The translations under genes and the position numbers were made by a program. The notes under the pieces are model-generated. The model was not told the DNA's origin, did not search any database, and saw only the letters and a list, made by a program, of their open reading frames with translations. Positions 43,001 to 52,585 of a stretch of 64,000 nucleotides of DNA are shown here, piece by piece. Origin of the DNA: Isosphaera pallida ATCC 43644 (GTDB lineage Bacteria; Planctomycetota; Planctomycetia; Isosphaerales; Isosphaeraceae); NCBI RefSeq assembly GCF_000186345.1, contig NC_014962.1:2756450-2820449 (forward strand). The letters run 5' to 3'. How positions within the stretch are numbered: position 1 is the stretch's first letter; each line of letters opens with the position of its first letter.

Positions 43001-44152
43001 TCAGCCTCGTTGGTTCAGAGGAGTGACCGGACGGTTGGGGGGACCAATGTAACGGGCGCGGGGACGCATCAAGCGGTTGTGGTCGAGTTGTTCGATGATG
43101 TGGGCCGACCAGCCGGCGGTGCGGGCCATGGCGAAGATCGGGGTATAGGTCTCGATCCGCAGACCCAAATAATGATAGAGACGAGCGCTAGGCCAGTCGA
43201 CGTTGGGCGGCAGTTTCTTTTGATCGACCACGACCGACTCGATGGTGTGGGCAATCGACTCCCAGTGTTGGTTACCAGTTTGCTCGGCCAACACCTGACA
43301 ATGCTTGGTGAGGATGGCGGCGCGCGGGTCGCCATTTTTGTAAACTCGGTGGCCGAAGCCCATAATCCGCTCTTTGCGAGCGAGGGCGTCATGGACCCAC
43401 TGCTTGGCGTGGTCGGGTGAACCGACCGCCTCCAGGACCTTCCAGGCTTCCTCGTTGGCTCCGCCGTGGAGGTTGCCCTTGAGGGTGCCGATGGCCGCGA
43501 TGATTCCCGAGTGCAGGTCCGACAAGGTGGAGACCGTGACTCGGGCCGCGAAGGTCGAGGCATTGAGTTCATGCTCGGCGTAGAGAACCAGCGACAGGTC
43601 GAACGCCGCGACCATCTCCTTGCTGGGAACGCGACCCGAGACGGCGTAGAGGAAGTTAGCCGACAGGTCCAAGTCGTCGCGGCTAGAGAGGACCTCCTGG
43701 CCGTGGCTGATCCGCTCGAAGCCGGCGATGACCAACGGCATTTGCGCGATCAGCCGCTCCGCTTTACGGACGTTGGCTGCGTGATCGGTCACGGGAGTGT
43801 TGATCTCGGGGTCGAAGTGAGATAGCACGCTCACGGCCGTCCGCAGCACGTCCATCGTGTTGGTCTGGGGCGGCAGCGATTTGAGTAAGGTCAGCACCGG
43901 ATCGGGCAAGGAGCGGGATTGAACCAACCGGGCTTTGAACTCGGCGAGTTGGGTGGGGGTGGGCAGGTCGCCGTGCAACAACAAGTAGGCCGCTTCCTCG
44001 TAGGAGACGGCTCCGGCGAGATCCTCGATGCGATAGCCCCGGTATTCCAACCCGCCGCTGCCTTCCTTACCTTCGATGTTCGCAATCGCTGTTTCCGCGG
44101 CGATCACCCCCTCCAAACCGGGATAATACACCTCCACAGGGGATTGACTCAT
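43001..44152 (-). CDS. gltA: Citrate synthase
   Basis: A 383-residue enzyme condensing oxaloacetate and acetyl-CoA. Catalytic residues are visible: His229 in NLHGGANEEAW, His268 in MGFGHRVYKNGDPRA, and Asp319 in PPNVDWPSARLYHY. The length matches the short (type II-like, Gram-positive/archaeal style) citrate/2-methylcitrate synthases rather than the 430-residue Gram-negative form with its N-terminal NADH-binding extension. ATG 44152 with GGAG six bases upstream is preferred to the CTG/TTG frame extension. A 2-methylcitrate synthase role cannot be excluded, but no methylcitrate cycle genes are adjacent. It is a single transcription unit ending in the hairpin at 42899. Confidence 0.92.
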   Translation of the reverse strand: MSQSPVEVYYPGLEGVIAAETAIANIEGKEGSGGLEYRGYRIEDLAGAVSYEEAAYLLLHGDLPTPTQLAEFKARLVQSRSLPDPVLTLLKSLPPQTNTMDVLRTAVSVLSHFDPEINTPVTDHAANVRKAERLIAQMPLVIAGFERISHGQEVLSSRDDLDLSANFLYAVSGRVPSKEMVAAFDLSLVLYAEHELNASTFAARVTVSTLSDLHSGIIAAIGTLKGNLHGGANEEAWKVLEAVGSPDHAKQWVHDALARKERIMGFGHRVYKNGDPRAAILTKHCQVLAEQTGNQHWESIAHTIESVVVDQKKLPPNVDWPSARLYHYLGLRIETYTPIFAMARTAGWSAHIIEQLDHNRLMRPRARYIGPPNRPVTPLNQRG

Positions 44153-44701
44153 GATCGACTCCAGACGCAAGGGGAAGTGAAACGAAGTCGGGAAACGGAA
44201 ATCCAGGTCAAGTCGCGCGAACCATCACCGTCAGCTAGCAGGGAGAGAAGCGGCGAACCCCTCGTCTTAGGGCCGCTTGGGTCACAGGGAGTGGAACGTT
44301 CCCCAGTCGGGTGGACTCTTCAACGTTTCGGAAGGGTGGAGAAGGAACGCACCAGACAACCCGAGCCGTCGGTGGCTGAATCAACAAGCGTCATGCCAAC
44401 CGAACCAGGGCTCTCCCAACTTGGTCGAAGAAATGCGGCCAAACGGGATCAATCGCGTCGTCATTGGGTCGTAGCGGTTGGGACGCGGCAGGCGTTGGTT
44501 GGAGGGAGCAGGTTTCGATGATCCGCCCAAACGAACCGGTCTCATGGAGGTGGAGCGGCGGAAACACCGCGATGCGATCGGGTGTTGCCCCTCACCCAAC
44601 GCGCTCGTTAGTCTAGAGAAAGCCTTGCTGGAATTCCATCGACTCGCGGCGAAACGCCCCCAACTGCCTGCGCCCCCCTCGATCCCACCCCGAGTTTCGT
44701 C
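44153..44701. other. Divergent intergenic region
   Basis: A 550-bp gap between citrate synthase and the SDR gene. No coding signal, RNA gene or repeat was recognised; promoters for both genes must lie here. Confidence 0.4.
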
Positions 44702-45520
44702 ATGACTCCATCCGTCGCCCCGCCCTTTCCCGCGCCTCTGTCCGATCCGTCCGCGTTCCAACGCCTCTTCAGCCTCACGGGACGACGCGCCTTGGTCACC
44801 GGCGGCTCCAAAGGACTGGGCGCGGCAATGGCCCGCGCGTTGGCGTTGGCCGGGTGCGACGTGGTGATCGCAGCCCGTCACCGCGAGGACCTCGACGCAG
44901 CCGCCCGCGACATCGGCCGCGACGCACCGGGACGCTGCGGCTTCGTCGTCGCCGATCTCGTCCAACGCGATCAGGCCGAACACCTGGCACGCGCCGCGTC
45001 CGAGCTATTCGGTCCCATCGACATCCTCGTGAACAACGCCGGGATCAACCGGGTCGGCGCGATCGACCAAGTCCGCGACGAGGATTGGGATACCGTTCGC
45101 GCCCTCAATCTCGACACGCCGATGGTCCTGTCACGGGCTTTGGTCGATCCCATGAAGCGGCAAGGTTGGGGACGGGTGGTCATGGTCTCCTCCATTTTCG
45201 GCGCGGTCAGCCGCCCAGCCCGATCGACCTACAGCGCCACCAAGGCGGCCCTGCTGGGTCTGACCCGTTCGATGGCGCTGGATTTGGCCGCCTTCGGCGT
45301 GACGGTCAACGCCCTGTTGCCCGGCCCCTTCGAGACGCCCCTGACCGCTGCCCTTCACCCCGACCCCGCCGCCCGCGCCTGGTTCACCGACCGCGTGCCC
45401 CTGGGACGTTGGGGCCAACCCGCTGAACTCGCTGGCCCCTTGCTCCTGCTGGTTTCCGACGCCGGTTCCTACATCACCGGCACCACTCTGGCGGTCGATG
45501 GTGGCTGGATGGCTCAATAA
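44702..45520 (+). CDS. Short-chain dehydrogenase/reductase (SDR) family oxidoreductase
   Basis: A 272-residue classical SDR. The NAD(P)-binding glycine motif is TGGSKGLG (33-40), the structural NNAG motif is 111-114, and the catalytic set is Ser164, Tyr177, Lys181 (YSATK). The C-terminal NALLPGPFETPL and the closing ITGTTLAVDGGWMAQ are typical of the FabG/gluconate 5-dehydrogenase-like group. An N-terminal extension of about 20 residues precedes the Rossmann fold. AARHRED after the second strand suggests NADP(H) preference (Arg59). The substrate is not predictable, and the gene stands alone. Confidence 0.9.
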   Translation: MTPSVAPPFPAPLSDPSAFQRLFSLTGRRALVTGGSKGLGAAMARALALAGCDVVIAARHREDLDAAARDIGRDAPGRCGFVVADLVQRDQAEHLARAASELFGPIDILVNNAGINRVGAIDQVRDEDWDTVRALNLDTPMVLSRALVDPMKRQGWGRVVMVSSIFGAVSRPARSTYSATKAALLGLTRSMALDLAAFGVTVNALLPGPFETPLTAALHPDPAARAWFTDRVPLGRWGQPAELAGPLLLLVSDAGSYITGTTLAVDGGWMAQ

Positions 45521-45771
45521 TTCCAGCGCCAATCTAATTCAGCTCTAATTCAGCCGCACCGTTCACCCTCTTCTCGTTACCAGGACGCCCCATCCACGAC
45601 GAATGGAACGTCCAACGAGCGTCCCGCGAACGTCATGGCGGATCGTCCGCCCCCGCTCGTTGGCAAACCAGGGAGGCTCCAGGAAGAACGATGCGGCGTT
45701 GGGAGAGGCCGTTTCGATCGCAACCTCGGAACAACCGCAACGGTTTGGTAAATGGTCTCCGGACTCAGACC

Positions 45772-46680
45772 TCACCTAGAAATCGCGTCGGTTGCTTGGC
45801 GGATGGGAACGCGAGCGCGTATCCAGGTGGTGACTTGATCAAAGAGAGCGTTTCGGTTCAGGTCGTTCAGGGGTTCATGAAGCGCGTTGGGTTCGTGAAT
45901 CAGAGTCTTGTCAGCCGTCCCGACCGCCTCAAAGAACGCGAGGCTAGTGGCAGGTTCGATGACGGGATCGGCTCCGCCGAGGATCATCAACAACGGGACG
46001 CCAAATTCTTGGGCTCGCGCGACGAGCGCCGGCCCCCGCTCAATCATCCCAAGAAAGAGAGGGGCGTTGATGCGGTTGTGAACCAACCGATCGGCTCGAT
46101 GGGCCGCTTGACGCTCGGGATCGCGGGTCAGTTGGTCCGGCGTCAACGGCGTGCCCAGCGTGATGCGTGGCCAAGCTTTGAGCCAATCCGCCGCCCAGCG
46201 TTGCCAGCGCAGGACCGGCACCTTGATCGCCAACGCCGGGTTGCTCACCACCAGACCCCGCAAATCGGAAGAGCCGTTGACGTGATCTAGCGTCCAGGTT
46301 AGAGCGATCAGACCGCCCTGGGAGTGACCCAGGACGAATAAAGGCGCGCCGTGGGCTTGCTGCCGCGCTTTGTGAACCGCCAGTTCCAGATCGTCGAGGT
46401 TCTCCTCCCAGCGGTTCACCACGCCACGGGGTCCGGGGCTGAGGCCATGACCGCGCTGGTCGTAGGTGAGAACCGCCGCCCCTAGGTTCTCTACCAAACG
46501 ACGGGCCAACTCCTGATAACGTCCCTGATGCTCTCCCAGTCCATGAACCACCACGACCACCGCCGAGGGCCGGTCGGGTTGGGCGTGGGGAGACCCCGGG
46601 AGGAACCATCGACCCTGAAGAGGATGTTTGAGACCCGAAACCGTCAAACCAACCTCCCGGGTGATGACCGATTGGTTCAC
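45772..46680 (-). CDS. Alpha/beta hydrolase (monoacylglycerol lipase/lysophospholipase-like)
   Basis: A 302-residue serine hydrolase of the Hydrolase_4 type. The oxyanion strand is VVVVVHGLGEHQGRY, then YDQRGHGLSPGPRG, nucleophile elbow GHSQGG, acid in LMILGGADPVI, and catalytic histidine in NALHEPLND. It probably cleaves lipid esters in the cytoplasm; no signal peptide is seen. The GTG start at 46680 overlaps the methyltransferase stop (GTGA), and GGAG lies nine bases upstream, arguing for translational coupling and against the TTG at 46707. Confidence 0.87.
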   Translation of the reverse strand: MNQSVITREVGLTVSGLKHPLQGRWFLPGSPHAQPDRPSAVVVVVHGLGEHQGRYQELARRLVENLGAAVLTYDQRGHGLSPGPRGVVNRWEENLDDLELAVHKARQQAHGAPLFVLGHSQGGLIALTWTLDHVNGSSDLRGLVVSNPALAIKVPVLRWQRWAADWLKAWPRITLGTPLTPDQLTRDPERQAAHRADRLVHNRINAPLFLGMIERGPALVARAQEFGVPLLMILGGADPVIEPATSLAFFEAVGTADKTLIHEPNALHEPLNDLNRNALFDQVTTWIRARVPIRQATDAISR

Positions 46681-47348
46681 GGGTCGCGTCTCCAGGACCA
46701 AGTCCAATGTCGATCCGAAGACATGACCAGAGTTCCTCCGGTTAAGCCCAGTTCCCGGCGCATTGCGTCGATCTCGGCGAGGGTGAACGCGGCACGAAGC
46801 GAGGCACCGAACAAGGCGCGGGCGAACTCCGGCTCGTCGGCGGCGTAAGTCTCGACGAGATCGTTGACCTGCTCCTCCGAGTCGGGTCGAACCAGATCGC
46901 GTACAAACAGGGTGCCGCCGGGAGCCACCATACCGGCCATCGCTGCCAGCACGGCGCGGGGATCGGCAAGGTGATGCACAATGGAGTTGGAAATCACCGC
47001 TTCATAATGACGCCACTGCGTCTGATCAAACGCTTTGGCGTCTTGGACCTCGCAGCGAATCCGGCTGCTCAGGCCGGCTGTTTCGACATGGTGACGAGCG
47101 CGGGCGATCATCCGCGAGGCCAAGTCAACCGCGACGATCCGGGCGCGGGAGTCGCGCCGGGCGATCTCAATGGGAATGAGCGCGGTGCCGGTCCCCACGT
47201 CGAGAATCTCCCCGCCCTGACAAGGACCGTGAAACGCCAGAAAATCCTCAGCGAAGCGTGCGTTGACTTTGGAATGGTCCATCGCGTCATAAGTGGACAC
47301 CTCTTCGTCGGTGTCCATTAATTCAGGTTCGGGAGTGCGTTCGAGCAT
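46677..47348 (-). CDS. Class I SAM-dependent methyltransferase
   Basis: A 223-residue Rossmann methyltransferase: motif I ILDVGTGTALIPIE, acidic loop VAVDLASRMI, motif II region FDQTQWRHYEAVISNSIVHH (UbiE/Methyltransf_25 type, with HHLADP), and motif III PGGTLFVRDLVRP. The N-terminal EEVSTYDAMDHSKVN helix resembles ubiquinone/menaquinone-type small-molecule methyltransferases, but the substrate is not assignable. It overlaps the downstream hydrolase gene by four bases, so the two are probably made together. Confidence 0.85.
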   Translation of the reverse strand: MLERTPEPELMDTDEEVSTYDAMDHSKVNARFAEDFLAFHGPCQGGEILDVGTGTALIPIEIARRDSRARIVAVDLASRMIARARHHVETAGLSSRIRCEVQDAKAFDQTQWRHYEAVISNSIVHHLADPRAVLAAMAGMVAPGGTLFVRDLVRPDSEEQVNDLVETYAADEPEFARALFGASLRAAFTLAEIDAMRRELGLTGGTLVMSSDRHWTWSWRRDP

Positions 47349-47416
47349 GAAACCGTCTCGGAAAAGGAAGGGATTCGCCGGAGTTGAGTTGAGCGCGGGG
47401 TTGGCTCCTCACCGGG

Positions 47417-49069
47417 TCATTCGTCCCGTAGCTTCTTGCCGCGAAGCAGGTGGTGGTAATGCTGGGCGAAGCGGTGGGCCTCGTCGCGCACCGACTGAAG
47501 CAGACGCAAGGCGAATGAGCGACGGGAGAGGATCAGGGGTTCGGCCTCGCCGGGACGATGGATGATTTCCTCACGTTTGGCGAGTGAAATCAGGGTCGGC
47601 GGCGGTTCATCAAGGGCGCGGAAGGCGGCCAGTGCTGCGTTGAGTTGGCCCTTGCCACCGTCGATCAGGAAGATGTCCGGGAAGGGTTCCTCGCGCTCAC
47701 GTAGACCTAAAATCCGCCGGGAGACCACCTCACGGATCGAGGCGTAGTCGTCGATCCCTTTGACGCTCTGAATGCGATAGCGGCGATAGCCCGGCTTGAA
47801 CGGCAGGCCGTCCACGAAGGTCACCAGCGAGCCAACAGTCTGGTCGCCGCCGAGGTGGGCGATATCCACTCCGTCGATGCGTCGCGGAGTCCGATCCAGT
47901 TCCAAAACCTTGCGTAAGCCGATGAGACCGCGCTTGGGGTCGATGTGGAAGACCTCGGGCTGGGCGTGGGTGTTCAGGTCGCCTCGCAGGTTGAGGTTTT
48001 GAAGCGCTTTGAGGGTATCCCGAATTCGGGCGGCCTTCTCGAACAGCAGGTTGCGTCCTGCCTCCTTCATTTCGGCTTGGAGTTCGGCCACCACCTCGTC
48101 GAGCTTGCCGTCCAGCACCAGCTTGAGACGGCGGATGTCCTCGCGATAGGATGCCTTGTCGATCCGCAGGTTGCAAGGCGCGGAGCATTGGCGAATCGCG
48201 TGCAACAAACAGGGGCGAAACCAACGCCAGCGGGGATCATTCTCACGGATGTCGAGCGAGCAGGTGCGAAACTGGAACACCTGTTGAAGCAAACGGATCG
48301 CGCCTCGGAGTTGGCCCGCGCGGGGGAACGGGCCATAGAGTTTGACCCCTTTGGCCGCAGGGGAGCGAGTGAAGTTGACGCGGGGGAAATCCTCATGGGT
48401 GGTGATTTGAAGGTAAGGGAACGACTTATCGTCTTTGAGTTCTTTGTTGTGGCGGGGCTGGATGTCCTTGATGAGCCGGGCCTCCATTAGCATGGCGTCC
48501 ACCTCGCCCTTGGCCTCCAGGTAATCCACCTGGGCCACTTCACCGATCCAGTCGCGGATGCGTGGGTCTCCCTCGGCGGCCTTCTGAAAGTAGGACCCGA
48601 CGCGGGAACGCAGGTTTTTGGCCTTGCCGATGTAGACCACCCGACCCCGGGCGTCCTTCATGAGGTAGACTCCCGGCCCGGTGGGAAAGTCGCGGATGTG
48701 GTCCCGTATCCGTTCGAGTTGGGAGTGGGCCACGACGATTGGCCCCGCTGCCGAGGGGGGCTGGTTCCCTTCAGAATCCCCGGCTTCCGAGATGGTCGCC
48801 TGGACGGGTGGACTGGCGGGACCATCGGTCGTGGATGGGCTGGCGACCCCGGCGGTCGATTGCGACTCCGGAGCCGACCCTTGAATGGACGCTGGCGACT
48901 CCGGTTGGTTTTGGTCGGCGTCGGTGGGCCGAGTTGCGACGATAACCGAAGAGGGGGAGGAATGGGCAACGTGACGAGGACGAGCCGTGGCAGTGTCGGA
49001 CTCCGCCGGCTCCACACTGGTGGAGGAAGGCGCGGGGGGATCGACGGCGGACCCAGTGGACTTGGTCAT
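47417..49069 (-). CDS. uvrC: UvrC-like excinuclease subunit lacking the C-terminal (HhH)2 domain
   Basis: A 550-residue nuclease of nucleotide excision repair. ATG 49069 has GGGAG eight bases upstream. The first 125 residues are a Pro/Ser/Thr-rich extension not found in standard UvrC. The GIY-YIG domain follows (GPGVYLMKDARGRVVYIGKA, then NLRSRVGSYF), then the Cys-rich and UVR/UvrB-binding segment (KLDEVVAELQAEMKEA, LLFEKAARIRDTL). The RNase H-like 5'-incision domain has RIDGVDIAHLGG, FLIDGGKGQLNAAL, and RDEAHRFAQHYHHLL. It stops right there (KKLRDE), where standard UvrC continues for about 60 residues with two helix-hairpin-helix motifs. The downstream frame encodes nothing HhH-like. Confidence 0.9.
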   Translation of the reverse strand: MTKSTGSAVDPPAPSSTSVEPAESDTATARPRHVAHSSPSSVIVATRPTDADQNQPESPASIQGSAPESQSTAGVASPSTTDGPASPPVQATISEAGDSEGNQPPSAAGPIVVAHSQLERIRDHIRDFPTGPGVYLMKDARGRVVYIGKAKNLRSRVGSYFQKAAEGDPRIRDWIGEVAQVDYLEAKGEVDAMLMEARLIKDIQPRHNKELKDDKSFPYLQITTHEDFPRVNFTRSPAAKGVKLYGPFPRAGQLRGAIRLLQQVFQFRTCSLDIRENDPRWRWFRPCLLHAIRQCSAPCNLRIDKASYREDIRRLKLVLDGKLDEVVAELQAEMKEAGRNLLFEKAARIRDTLKALQNLNLRGDLNTHAQPEVFHIDPKRGLIGLRKVLELDRTPRRIDGVDIAHLGGDQTVGSLVTFVDGLPFKPGYRRYRIQSVKGIDDYASIREVVSRRILGLREREEPFPDIFLIDGGKGQLNAALAAFRALDEPPPTLISLAKREEIIHRPGEAEPLILSRRSFALRLLQSVRDEAHRFAQHYHHLLRGKKLRDE

Positions 49070-49665
49070 GGCGGCGACTCCCTTCACGTTGCGTTTCGTT
49101 GCGAGACCTTGCGGCGTAGGATGACGCGATTCGGAGCGGGACGGGTTTCCGAACCCACGGAAGGACCAGTCCCGCCGTTCGACGTCTCTGGGACTGGTAT
49201 TGTGGGGCGGTGACCCTTTGGGAATCAAGCGCGGATCGAGGTCGTGTCAACCCTCTTGGCGGATCGTTGCTGGTCTCTTCTGGGGTGGCGAGTGACCATC
49301 ACCACCCAGGTTGTTCTCGTCGAGGACTGAGGGTTGGGAAGCGACCTACTCTAACGATCGGGGTGATCCGCAAACGCAAACGGGGTCACTTTGACAGCCC
49401 AGGGCCACGTCCCGAGCTTGGGAACAACTCCTCCGAATTCCGGGATCACCGGGGAAGCGAACCGTCGGGGGATTGGATCGGCTCTCGGGACTTGGACAAC
49501 CCGGGCGAGGGCCGGCACCGACTGGAGCGTCGGTGGGTTGGGGGGTTGGTTCCGAAATGAAATCTGGTAAGATCGCCACGCGGGAGGAATGAGTGGCCGC
49601 CAAACCCAGTCCGCCCTGCCTGACCGTGTCTGGTAAGCCTTGTTCCGTCAAGGAGGACGCCTTTG
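49070..49665. other. Divergent intergenic region with one degenerate repeat
   Basis: Holds the repeat copy at 49397-49435 and a possible promoter for the methyltransferase gene: TTGGTT (49546) and TAAGAT (49568), 16 bp apart. Confidence 0.35.
49397..49435 (-). repeat. Degenerate intergenic repeat, copy 5
   Basis: On the minus strand: GGAGTTGTTCCCAAGCTCGG, then GACGTGGCCCTGGG. It matches the GTYGTTCCC and GCCCTGGG elements of the other copies. Confidence 0.4.
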
Positions 49666-50763
49666 ATGAAGTCCCCGGTTGCCCCACCGCTGTCCCAAAC
49701 GGTTCGCGTGTCCCAAACGGTTCGCGGTTCGTGGACGGTGCCTGAACCCAACGCTTCGGGAATCCCATCCTCTCGGTCCCCTTCGGACACAGCCCAGCCG
49801 CCAGCGTCGCTTCAGCGTCGGCTCAAAAACCAGGCCAAGCGGGGTCTCCGCCGGCTCTTCGAGTGGGGTCAACGAGTGGGGGTGGACATCCTGCCCCGTC
49901 ACTTCTATTCCGAGGTGCCCGACATCCGGACGCTTCGCCAGGACCAGACCTGGCGCGCGCCGAGGTCGATGGTCGGAGTCCACGGGACCGCAATCGACTC
50001 TCAATTCGAGTTCGTAGCGTCGTGCTGCTTCGGACCGGAGGGGATTCAGTCGCAACTGGCCAGCGGCGCGATTTACCGCGACGCCTGCGACGACAACGGC
50101 GAACCGGGCTTCAGCGCCACCGACGCCGAGTTTCTTCATGCCTTCATCCGTTCGATTCGTCCCCGCCGGGTGATCCAGATTGGCTGCGGGGTCTCCACCG
50201 CCGTCATGCTGCGGGCCGCCCACGCCTCGGGATACGTGTTGGAGATTCGCTGCATCGAGCCCTACCCCACACCATTTCTAATCGAAGCCCATCGTCGGGG
50301 CGAACTCGAACTGGTGGCCAAACCGGCTCAGACCGTGTCGCTGGAGACCTTGACCGATCTTGGCGACCACGGCCTCCTCTTTGTCGATTCCACGCACACC
50401 GTCAAACCAGGCAGTGAGGTCAACCGTCTCATCCTAGAAGCGCTCCCACGGCTTCGGCCGGGTACCTGGGTGCATTTCCACGACATCTATTTTCCCTACG
50501 ACTACCAGCGCGGTTTGCTCGACGACGAGTTATTCTTCTGCAACGAAACCGCCCTTCTGCTGGCGTTTCTCACCGGCAATGATTCCTATCGGATCCGAGC
50601 TTCGCTGAGCATGTTGCATCATGCCGACGCCACGCGGTTGGCGCGATGCCTGCCCCGTTACACCCCAGCACCCTGCGAGCAGGGTCTGAGAACCGGACCA
50701 GGCGACTTCCCGGCGTCGATCTACCTCGAAGTGATCGAGCGGACCGAGGCTGGACTGGGCTGA
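49666..50763 (+). CDS. Class I SAM-dependent methyltransferase (Methyltransf_24-like)
   Basis: A 365-residue protein from ATG 49666, preceded by a strong AGGAGG nine bases upstream. The first 60 residues are low-complexity; a perfect 18-bp tandem duplication in the DNA gives the repeated SQTVR. The core has IRPRRVIQIGCGVSTAVML (motif I), IRCIEPYPTPFLIEAH (acidic loop as ExYP), GLLFVDSTHTVKPGSEVN, and PGTWVHFHDIYFPYDY. The VDSTH and HFHD pair is typical of Methyltransf_24 family enzymes often found in surface polysaccharide or secondary metabolism loci, with possible metal ligands. The substrate is unknown. It stands alone, divergent from uvrC. Confidence 0.8.
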   Translation: MKSPVAPPLSQTVRVSQTVRGSWTVPEPNASGIPSSRSPSDTAQPPASLQRRLKNQAKRGLRRLFEWGQRVGVDILPRHFYSEVPDIRTLRQDQTWRAPRSMVGVHGTAIDSQFEFVASCCFGPEGIQSQLASGAIYRDACDDNGEPGFSATDAEFLHAFIRSIRPRRVIQIGCGVSTAVMLRAAHASGYVLEIRCIEPYPTPFLIEAHRRGELELVAKPAQTVSLETLTDLGDHGLLFVDSTHTVKPGSEVNRLILEALPRLRPGTWVHFHDIYFPYDYQRGLLDDELFFCNETALLLAFLTGNDSYRIRASLSMLHHADATRLARCLPRYTPAPCEQGLRTGPGDFPASIYLEVIERTEAGLG

Positions 50764-50950
50764 CCATCATACGAAACGAAGCCCAAAGCTGCCTCACGGT
50801 CCAAACCAAAATCGAATGTGTTCGATGAGTTGAGTTAATGTCCCCTAAAGCAAACGTTTTCTAACGTCATAGAATATGATTTCCTGTTGGCCGTGTTCGC
50901 TTTATCCCATCCATCCATCATGACGTTCGCCAAGGCTTCTGGCGAGCTTG

Positions 50951-52237
50951 TCACTCGCGGGGATGGGGCTGGGCAGGAGGCGGCAAAGGGCCAACCAGTT
51001 CGCGGTTGCCGAAATTGCGGCGCTGGAGGTGGTCGCTGATGGTCGCTCCAGGTTGGCGGGCGTCCAACCAGTCGATCAGTTCGGGAAAGATCTCGCGGGG
51101 GGCGTGACGGCTCCAAACCAGGTCGCAGTGGCCATAGTCATCGACATGACCATGTTTTCTACCGTAAACCCATAAGGTCTTGTCAGGGCTTGACAGGCCA
51201 TTCAAGGTCATGAGGGTGCTGGGGACGTCGGCCATGATATCCCCCTCGCCGGCGATCAGCAGGGTGGGGGTTTCAATGCGCGGCAGGAGCAAGGCGTAGT
51301 CGATCGAGCCGTCAGCGGAGACGAGGTGGCCGGTGGCGAGATAGACTTCCAGTTGCTTCAGCGCCCCTCGGCCCAAGTCCTCCAGGGTGTAGCCGTAGAA
51401 CCGGGAGATGGTGCGGCGATCCACATTGTCGGCGTTGAAATAGAACCGATCGACCTTGCCGAGTCCCGGTGGCCTGAGCAATTGCATGGGGCGGGCCATG
51501 CGGGACGTGCTGACGCCGCGCGTCAGGGTTTGCAAAGCGCGGTTGGCGCGGAGCATTGGGGTTTGGGGGGCGATGGCCAACAGCGCGGGCGCGCCCATGC
51601 CAACATAGGTGTGAATACGTTCGGGACGATCTCCTATTTCCAGAAAAGGATACATCATCATCCCGCCCAGGCTATGGCCGACCCAGTTGATCCGTTCGTG
51701 GCCGGTAAGCCGGCGGACGTGGTCGAGGATGGCTGGGATATCGTAGCGCACCAGGTCGTCCACGGTCCAATCGCCGTTGCCCAGTTCGGGAACGGGCGCT
51801 TCGCGTAGCACGCGGTTGACCTGTCCGAGATGACCAATCCGATGGCTGCCGCCCGAGCCGCGTAGGTCAAACACGAAGACCTCGTAGCCGTTGCCCGCTA
51901 GCTGGCCAGGGAGGTGATTGTCGGTGATGGTCCAAAACGTGGCGTTGAGTCCCAGACCGTGGCAGAGAACCACCGGCAGCTTGCCAGGGTCGGGACGGGC
52001 GGGACGATAACGCCTGACTCCCAACCGCCAACCATCGGCCGTTTCGGCGAACGACTCTCGGCAGGGAGCCAAGTCGCGGTCGGCGAACCGTCTCAGACTC
52101 GCGCAGCCAGGCGCGGTCGCCAGCGTCAAAGCTACCAGAAAGAGACCAGGACGGCAGCACGCCCAAGTCCGCGGCCACGTCCCCAAAGATGCGTCGTCAA
52201 ACCGATGGGTCCCCTGTCTTCGCGCCATCGAATCCAT
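50951..52237 (-). CDS. Lipoprotein-type alpha/beta hydrolase
   Basis: A 428-residue protein. An N-terminal hydrophobic segment ends in a lipobox-like APGC (GLFLVALTLATAPGCASL), so it is probably lipid-anchored outside the cytoplasm. The hydrolase core has VVLCHGLGLNATFW, VFDLRGSGGSHR, the nucleophile elbow GHSLGG, LLIAGEGDIMAD, and the histidine region HGHVDDYGHCDLVW. The overall plan resembles polyhydroxybutyrate-depolymerase/lipase-like and lysosomal-lipase-like hydrolases. ATG 52237 and 52228 are both possible. The enzyme substrate is likely an ester; nothing in the neighbourhood narrows it. Confidence 0.85.
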   Translation of the reverse strand: MDSMARRQGTHRFDDASLGTWPRTWACCRPGLFLVALTLATAPGCASLRRFADRDLAPCRESFAETADGWRLGVRRYRPARPDPGKLPVVLCHGLGLNATFWTITDNHLPGQLAGNGYEVFVFDLRGSGGSHRIGHLGQVNRVLREAPVPELGNGDWTVDDLVRYDIPAILDHVRRLTGHERINWVGHSLGGMMMYPFLEIGDRPERIHTYVGMGAPALLAIAPQTPMLRANRALQTLTRGVSTSRMARPMQLLRPPGLGKVDRFYFNADNVDRRTISRFYGYTLEDLGRGALKQLEVYLATGHLVSADGSIDYALLLPRIETPTLLIAGEGDIMADVPSTLMTLNGLSSPDKTLWVYGRKHGHVDDYGHCDLVWSRHAPREIFPELIDWLDARQPGATISDHLQRRNFGNRELVGPLPPPAQPHPRE

Positions 52238-52585
52238 CCCTTTCCCTGGGCCAGACTACAGGGGGAAGTCCCTTCCGTCCTCGACCAAACCCAATCGCCT
52301 AACACAACGCGATGACGGATGGAATCGGCCCCAACCTCGCTCGCGCGTGGCGACGGTTGGTTACAAGCCCAATCCTCCCTTCAACCTCGGCGAACGGGAT
52401 GATTCGATTCACCGATCACCAATTCTTGAGAGTCCGACCACCGGTTTGGCCGCGCTCGATTCCAGATCCCGCGGTGTCCTTTCCATCGTCGCGGGCCACG
52501 ACCAGGTTGAGGTTTGATCGTCCGGGCGTCCCCAAAGCGACGGGGCGGCTCGGAAGTTTGCCGCAAACCGCCTCGACCGCCAAGC
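52238..52585. other. Intergenic region, 348 bp
   Basis: Lies between the start of the hydrolase gene and the end of the FHA-GGDEF gene, both on the minus strand. No feature was recognised apart from the presumed hydrolase promoter. Confidence 0.4.
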
